Shown piece after piece: positions 30,529-32,607 of a DNA stretch of 32,607 nt. Position numbers and translations under genes: made by a program. Below the pieces are notes generated by a model. The model was not told where the DNA came from. It did not search any database and worked only from the letters and a program-made list of their open reading frames with translations. The DNA comes from a candidate division Zixibacteria bacterium SM23_73_2 (GTDB taxonomy: Bacteria > Zixibacteria > MSB-5A5 > SM23-73-2). The stretch covers positions 1 through 32,607 of the forward strand of contig LJUW01000012.1 in the NCBI GenBank assembly GCA_001304315.1, written 5' to 3'. Position 1 is the stretch's first letter. Every line of letters starts with the position of its first letter.

Positions 30529-32607
30529 CTATCTTAACTCCTTTTGGTAAAATGACTTAACCTTCATAAGAGGTTCTTCCCCTGAAGAATATCGAGCCAT
30601 AGGAGGAGCTGGTCCACCTTTGAGCAGGTAATTTGCCAGATAGATCACGTCTCCCAAAGTTATAAATCCATCCCCATCCACATCTCCGGCTTCCATGGGA
30701 TAAGGTTCAGGACCTCCTTTTAAGAAATAATTAGCCAGGTAAATTACATCACCAAGGTTAACCTCGCCGCTGAAATTGACATCTCCTGGTATATAAGCGA
30801 TGACTTCTATCTGAACGCTGAAGCTGTCAGCCAGGATTCCATCTGTGGCTATCAATATGATCTGGTACACCGAGTCTGCCTGAGTGCTGTCCGCGGCAAA
30901 GGTGAACAGGGCAGTTCCGTTTCCGCTATCGAACAAAGCTGCGTTTGCTGGCAGTGGAGCGGAGGTGAAGCTTGGAATGGTGCTGTCCGGATCGGTTGCC
31001 GATATGGTGAAGGATAGAAGTCTCTCCACTCCCGCTATATACTGGCTATCTATGGGAATTATCTCAGGCCGCTGATTTCCAGCTTCCAGAACCGCTATCT
31101 GGATCTCTTGAGAATCAGCTAAGGAGGTGGCATCCGTGGCAATGAAAGTCACCCAGAAGGTGTCCTCCTGAGCGTAGTGGGGAGCAAAGGTTAGGGTTCC
31201 GCTGAAATCTCCGTTGTCCACAAACTGAGAATTGACAGGGAGGTTAATGGCACTCAAAACCGGTGGAGTGTTATCCGGATCGTTGGACCAGATGGTCAAA
31301 ACCAGGGTGTCCCCCTCCACCACCGAGGTGTCAGGGATGGGTAAAAGTTCCGGAGGCTGGGGCACGTTCATCACCGTAACCTGAGCCTGTTTCATAGTAA
31401 AGGTATCAGGGTAATCAGCATCGTAAGCCATGAAGCCGAAATAATAAAATCCAGCTTGAGAATAATCAGGGGTGAAGGTGAATGTACCTACTCCGTTTCC
31501 ACTATCCACAAAGGAGGTATTGGGCCACTTGGGACCGTAATCCAAAATGGGTATGGTCAGGTCAGGATCGCTTGCAAAAACGTTAACCCTCAGGGTATCT
31601 CCCTCGTACACCGATTGAGCCGAAATGTTTTGAATCTGGGGCATGCGATTAACGTTGTTTACTGTTATCTGAACACTGAGGCTGTCGTATAAAAGCGTGT
31701 CCACAGCGTCCACTGCTTTGAAGATTACTGTATAGATGCCTGCCTGGAAATAATCGGGGTTGAATTCAAAGGTTCCGGTCCTGTCCAGATTATCCGTAAA
31801 GGTGGCATTGTCGGGCAAGTTATAGGCTTTGAGACTTGGGATGGTGCTATCCGCATCGGTTGCAGCTACCGGGAAAGTCAAGTTCTTGTTCTCGTCAATC
31901 TCCTGGGAGGAGACCGGATATAAAATCGGCATCTGGTTCCCTGCCTCGATCACCGTTATCTGCACCAGCTCAGAATCAGCAAGCTGGCCATCCGAGGCTA
32001 TGAAATTGAGATTGTAGATTTCGGATTGGACGTAAACCGGGGTGAAGGTGAAGAGTCCCCGTCCATTACCACTATCCACCAGACTTGCATTTGCCGGTAA
32101 GTTAGGCACACTTAAACTGGGAATGGTGCTGTCCGGATCAACTGCGGATAAAGGAAAGATCAGAGTATCACCTTCGGTAACGCTTTTTGACCCGATGGGG
32201 CTCAAAATCGGATATTGATTCCCTGCATCTATTACCTGAACCACCACATCCTCATAATCGGTTAACTCCCCGTCGCTTGCATAGAAAGTTATCTCTTTCA
32301 ACCCCTGCTGGGCATAATCGGGTGAAAAGGTGAAAGAGCCTTTTCCATTTCCACTGTCCACAAAAGCTGCGTTTCTTGGCAAGGGCTGGCTGGTATAAAG
32401 GATAGGAGTGGTTCCATCCGGGTCTATTGCAGAGACAATGAAGGTTAAGGTGTTGCCCTCAGTGACCTTTTTGGTTCCAATTGGAGCCAATACCGGTGCT
32501 CTATTGGGCCCCTGATTGATAGTTATGATAACGGTCTCCGATCCGGTCAAAGGTGGACCCTCCGCATCCGAGCACTGGAAGATCACCGTATCCTGTCCCA
32601 CCTGAGT
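30529..32607 (-). CDS. Secreted repeat protein with dockerin-like C-terminus (5' end outside window)
   Basis: At least 692 residues. The frame runs open through the window edge (TQVGQDTVIFQC), so the GTG at 32601 is not the start. Six complete cadherin/Ig-like repeats of about 90-95 residues follow the tail of another. Each opens with a (P)xLxPIxxxxVxEGDTL-like strand, has DPDxTIPxL, NAxFVDSGNGxGTFTFxPDY and ends in a strand such as ITFYASDGELTD. The C-terminus (about 603-667) is a dockerin-like pair: GDVNFSGEVNLGDVIYLANYFLKGG and GDVDGDGFITLGDVIYLANYLLKGG, each with a calcium-loop-like Asp/Asn pattern. No cohesin is seen in the window. It is probably a surface or extracellular adhesive protein. 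The stop lies 473 bases upstream of the next minus-strand gene. Confidence 0.9.
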   Translation of the reverse strand, partial: TQVGQDTVIFQCSDAEGPPLTGSETVIITINQGPNRAPVLAPIGTKKVTEGNTLTFIVSAIDPDGTTPILYTSQPLPRNAAFVDSGNGKGSFTFSPDYAQQGLKEITFYASDGELTDYEDVVVQVIDAGNQYPILSPIGSKSVTEGDTLIFPLSAVDPDSTIPSLSVPNLPANASLVDSGNGRGLFTFTPVYVQSEIYNLNFIASDGQLADSELVQITVIEAGNQMPILYPVSSQEIDENKNLTFPVAATDADSTIPSLKAYNLPDNATFTDNLDRTGTFEFNPDYFQAGIYTVIFKAVDAVDTLLYDSLSVQITVNNVNRMPQIQNISAQSVYEGDTLRVNVFASDPDLTIPILDYGPKWPNTSFVDSGNGVGTFTFTPDYSQAGFYYFGFMAYDADYPDTFTMKQAQVTVMNVPQPPELLPIPDTSVVEGDTLVLTIWSNDPDNTPPVLSAINLPVNSQFVDNGDFSGTLTFAPHYAQEDTFWVTFIATDATSLADSQEIQIAVLEAGNQRPEIIPIDSQYIAGVERLLSFTISATDPDSTIPSFTSAPLPANAALFDSGNGTALFTFAADSTQADSVYQIILIATDGILADSFSVQIEVIAYIPGDVNFSGEVNLGDVIYLANYFLKGGPEPYPMEAGDVDGDGFITLGDVIYLANYLLKGGPAPPMARYSSGEEPLMKVKSFYQKELR

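Overview
The window looks like a chromosomal piece of a Gram-negative-type bacterium from the FCB side of the tree, most plausibly an uncultured candidate phylum such as Zixibacteria. This is an inference. It rests on secreted proteins ending in T9SS-type sorting domains (NYPNPFNP), secreted proteins ending in dockerin-like doublets (LGDVIYLANYLLKGG), a short RpoD of the Bacteroidetes style, several HtrA proteases and a beta-barrel protein. Composition is AT-rich, TTG is used as a start codon more than once, and neither tRNA gene encodes CCA. No rRNA, CRISPR array, transposase or integrase was found.

Layout. 1-1229: 3' part of an aldehyde:ferredoxin oxidoreductase. 1409-2179: lipoprotein with two His-rich helical repeats. 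2310-3765: a tRNA-Ser(CGA) region in which a copy of the tRNA 3' end and a broken copy of its 5' part lie either side of the intact gene; a beta-barrel gene sits between the two 3'-end copies. 3826-5693: a membrane protein, tadA, an SH3-type anchored protein and tRNA-Arg(ACG), the expected TadA substrate. 5786-9513 (minus strand): ECF sigma factor, zinc-finger anti-sigma factor, a lipoprotein with an HtrA fold that has lost its catalytic residues, and an active-looking DegP, an arrangement resembling algU-mucA-mucB-mucD. 9833-11250: a DUF523/TudS-like protein and an M23 envelope peptidase. 11660-14863: two small candidate ORFs, then a second ECF sigma factor followed by a DUF4097 beta-helix protein and a bactofilin-like membrane protein. 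14952-19772: DUF1893, rpoD, and two more HtrA proteases diverging from one another. 20259-22412: a GH35/GH42-like protein with substituted catalytic positions. 22939-32607 (minus strand): four large exported proteins, two with T9SS-type tails and two with dockerin-like tails, each of the later units having its own promoter or terminator.

The central theme is envelope maintenance. Three candidate serine proteases, one pseudoprotease, an M23 hydrolase, two ECF regulons and the housekeeping sigma factor lie within about 14 kb, next to a block of secreted surface proteins that would make heavy demands on periplasmic folding control. The most interesting candidate system is the sigma/anti-sigma/pseudo-HtrA/DegP cassette. 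The second ECF operon and the tRNA-Ser duplication come next.
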